This document shows, one piece after another, positions 3,956 to 5,349 of a DNA stretch of 5,349 nt. Source of the stretch: Pseudomonadota bacterium (GTDB lineage: Bacteria; Pseudomonadota; Gammaproteobacteria; Burkholderiales; Burkholderiaceae_C); the NCBI GenBank assembly GCA_023410975.1, contig JAEYPG010000367.1:1-5349 (forward strand), written 5' to 3'. A program made the translations under genes and the position numbers. Numbering within the stretch: the first letter of the stretch is position 1; each line of letters starts with the position of its first letter. The notes beneath the pieces are model-generated. The model ran no database searches and was not told the origin of the DNA. It was given only the letters and a program-made list of their open reading frames with translations.

Positions 3956-5349
3956 CTACGCCGCCCGGGAGGAGGGTGCCGCCGCTGCGGCTTCGCGCAG
4001 CGCCTCGCCCACCTGGTCGGCCTCCTGCCGCAGCCGCGCCGCCAGCCCTTGTGCCAGCGCCAGCCGCCGCAGCGCCCAAGGGTTGAGGTCTTCCTCGGGC
4101 AGGTACGCCGGCAAGCGCGAGGTGCCGTCCAGCTCGGCCGCCTCCAGCGTCAACGGCGCGCCGTGCTCCAACGTGGCACACAGGTCTTCGGCCGCCCGTG
4201 CCAGCGGCCCGTGCAGCGCCTGCAGATCCAGCCGCCCGCGGCGCAGCACCAGCATGGTCTTCAGGGCGGTGAGCTGCGCCAGCAGCTGGTAAGCGTGTAC
4301 CTGCAGCCGCTCCAGCGCTTGCAGCGGCGGACGCACCGCTCGCGGCTCGACCAGCGCGCGCTGCGTGGCTTGCACCAGCGCCGAGAGGCTGTCGTAGGCC
4401 TCACGCCGCGCCAGACGCCATTGCAGCTCCGGCTCGTCGTCCACCGCCTCGAACTGCCCGAGCGCCAGCGCGACGCGCGCATGCCGCGCCTGCGCCCGCA
4501 GCACCCGCGCGATCAGCGCCGGCAGCTGCCCGCGTTCCCACGAGGGCAGCACGTAGCTGAAGCCCCAGGCCAGGCCCACGCCGATGAGCGTGTCGGCCAA
4601 GCGCTCCACCATGTCGAACACCGGCCCGCCCCCGGCCCCCAGCAGATGCGCCTGCACCAGCCCCAGCACCGTGGCCGCCACCGACGTGACCAGGTAGCGC
4701 CGCACGGCAAAGGCGTGCGCGACGGCCTGCGCCAGCGTCAGCACCAGCAGCAGCGTCCACCCCGGCGGGTGCAGCGCCAGCAGTGCCCCGGTGAGCAGGC
4801 AACCGAAGAAGGTGCCCAGCACGCGGCTGTCGCGCCGCTCCAGCGTCTGCGCCAAGCTGCCGCGCAGCACCACCACGATGGTCAGCAGGATCCAGTACGC
4901 ATGCGTGCCCCATGGCAACGCCTGCGCCAGCGCGTAGGCGCTGCCCACGGCCAGCGCGGCGCGGATGGCATGGCGCAACGGCGGCGCGTCCCAGCGCCAC
5001 AGCGCCATGAAGGGCCGCCACGACCAGGCGGTGGGACTGACGAACAGCCGCCAGGCCGCGCGCACCGCCGGCAAGTCCGGCTCGCGCTCGCCGCGCGCCA
5101 GCGCCACCGCGTGCGCCACCTCGTCGGCCACGTGGCGCACACGGTTGGCCAGGCTGCGCGCCAGCCGCGCGGCGGGCTGCGGCTGGCGCCGTGCCAGCGC
5201 ATGGATGGCGTCCCACGGAAGGCGGCGCAACCGCTGGCGCCGCGTCTCGGTTGCCGCTGGCGCACGCGCGCTGAGCAGCGCATCGGCCAGCGCCTCCACG
5301 TCGGCCGCGGCGCCCAGCAGCATCGCGCGCAGCCCCGCCAGCACCGGCG
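3956..5349 (-). CDS. FUSC (YccS-like) inner-membrane protein, C-terminal part
   Basis: Reading is open from the window edge (first full codon at 5347) to TAG at 3958-3956, so about 463 C-terminal residues are visible and the N-terminus is missing. FUSC proteins of the YccS type are usually about 700 residues with two membrane blocks and cytoplasmic domains; this piece would hold the middle and second block. Numbering from 5344, residues 1-110 are charged and helical (cytoplasmic). Membrane helices follow at about 124-143, 148-162, 176-192, 196-213, 217-235 and 246-266. The segment around 124-192, with R-H-A-I-R-A-A-L-A-V, Y-W-I-L-L-T-I-V-V-V-L and R-V-L-G-T-F-F-G, is the FUSC signature. A long helical tail rich in Ala, Leu and Arg (270-462) ends it. 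The family includes fusaric acid resistance and aromatic acid export (AaeB-like) proteins, but the YccS branch has no settled substrate. The GTG at 5344 is probably internal rather than a start. Confidence 0.85.
   Translation of the reverse strand, partial: PVLAGLRAMLLGAAADVEALADALLSARAPAATETRRQRLRRLPWDAIHALARRQPQPAARLARSLANRVRHVADEVAHAVALARGEREPDLPAVRAAWRLFVSPTAWSWRPFMALWRWDAPPLRHAIRAALAVGSAYALAQALPWGTHAYWILLTIVVVLRGSLAQTLERRDSRVLGTFFGCLLTGALLALHPPGWTLLLVLTLAQAVAHAFAVRRYLVTSVAATVLGLVQAHLLGAGGGPVFDMVERLADTLIGVGLAWGFSYVLPSWERGQLPALIARVLRAQARHARVALALGQFEAVDDEPELQWRLARREAYDSLSALVQATQRALVEPRAVRPPLQALERLQVHAYQLLAQLTALKTMLVLRRGRLDLQALHGPLARAAEDLCATLEHGAPLTLEAAELDGTSRLPAYLPEEDLNPWALRRLALAQGLAARLRQEADQVGEALREAAAAAPSSRAA

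Noticed and set aside
3636..4181. Long N-terminal extension of copy B, open on the - strand up to 4181
   Set aside because: It would run through the terminator hairpin and into the FUSC coding region. Copy A has no such extension, and the strong ribosome site at 3644-3649 supports the short form.
4401..5216. 271-codon - strand frame overlapping the FUSC gene
   Set aside because: Gly/Ala/Arg-rich shadow in an alternative frame of the FUSC gene, whose own frame has clear membrane helices and family motifs.

Overview
The window is GC-rich DNA with strong G/C preference at third codon positions in its real genes. The gene families, including a PACE-type efflux pump and small proteins with an AFPCDA core, point to a betaproteobacterium, most likely Burkholderiales. 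That placement is an inference from gene content and base composition; there is no marker gene here.

Left part, + strand. The window opens in the last codons of a gene that resembles the C-terminus of an HD-GYP response regulator (1-116). It is followed by an unrecognised secreted protein with an internal W-A-K-P-x-Y-T-x-Q repeat (229-786), a 60-residue two-helix membrane protein (952-1134), a four-helix PACE multidrug/proton antiporter (1166-1591) and an AI-2E/PerM-family membrane protein (1658-2701). The small membrane protein and the PACE pump are 31 bases apart and may form an operon that extends into the AI-2E gene.

Right part, - strand. Two paralogous small soluble proteins of 76 and 70 residues (2748-2978 and 3423-3635) share about 74% identity over 54 aligned residues. 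They are separated by 444 bases of noncoding DNA that is clearly lower in GC (about 58%). To their right is the C-terminal part of a large FUSC/YccS-type inner-membrane protein (3956-5349), whose start lies outside the window. Between that gene and the second paralog is a 320-base gap with two adjacent hairpins on the - strand. One is a strong GC stem followed by T-rich sequence, which looks like a rho-independent terminator and could end the FUSC transcript or a small RNA.

The + and - gene sets converge at 2702-2747, where a GC-rich hairpin probably separates them. Three membrane protein families linked to export (PACE, AI-2E/PerM, FUSC) lie within about 4 kb, but they are on opposite strands and nothing shows that they act together. 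I see no tRNA, rRNA, CRISPR array, insertion sequence or recognisable defence system. The least understood parts are the duplicated AFPCDA proteins with their spacer, the repeat-bearing secreted protein, and the double-hairpin element.
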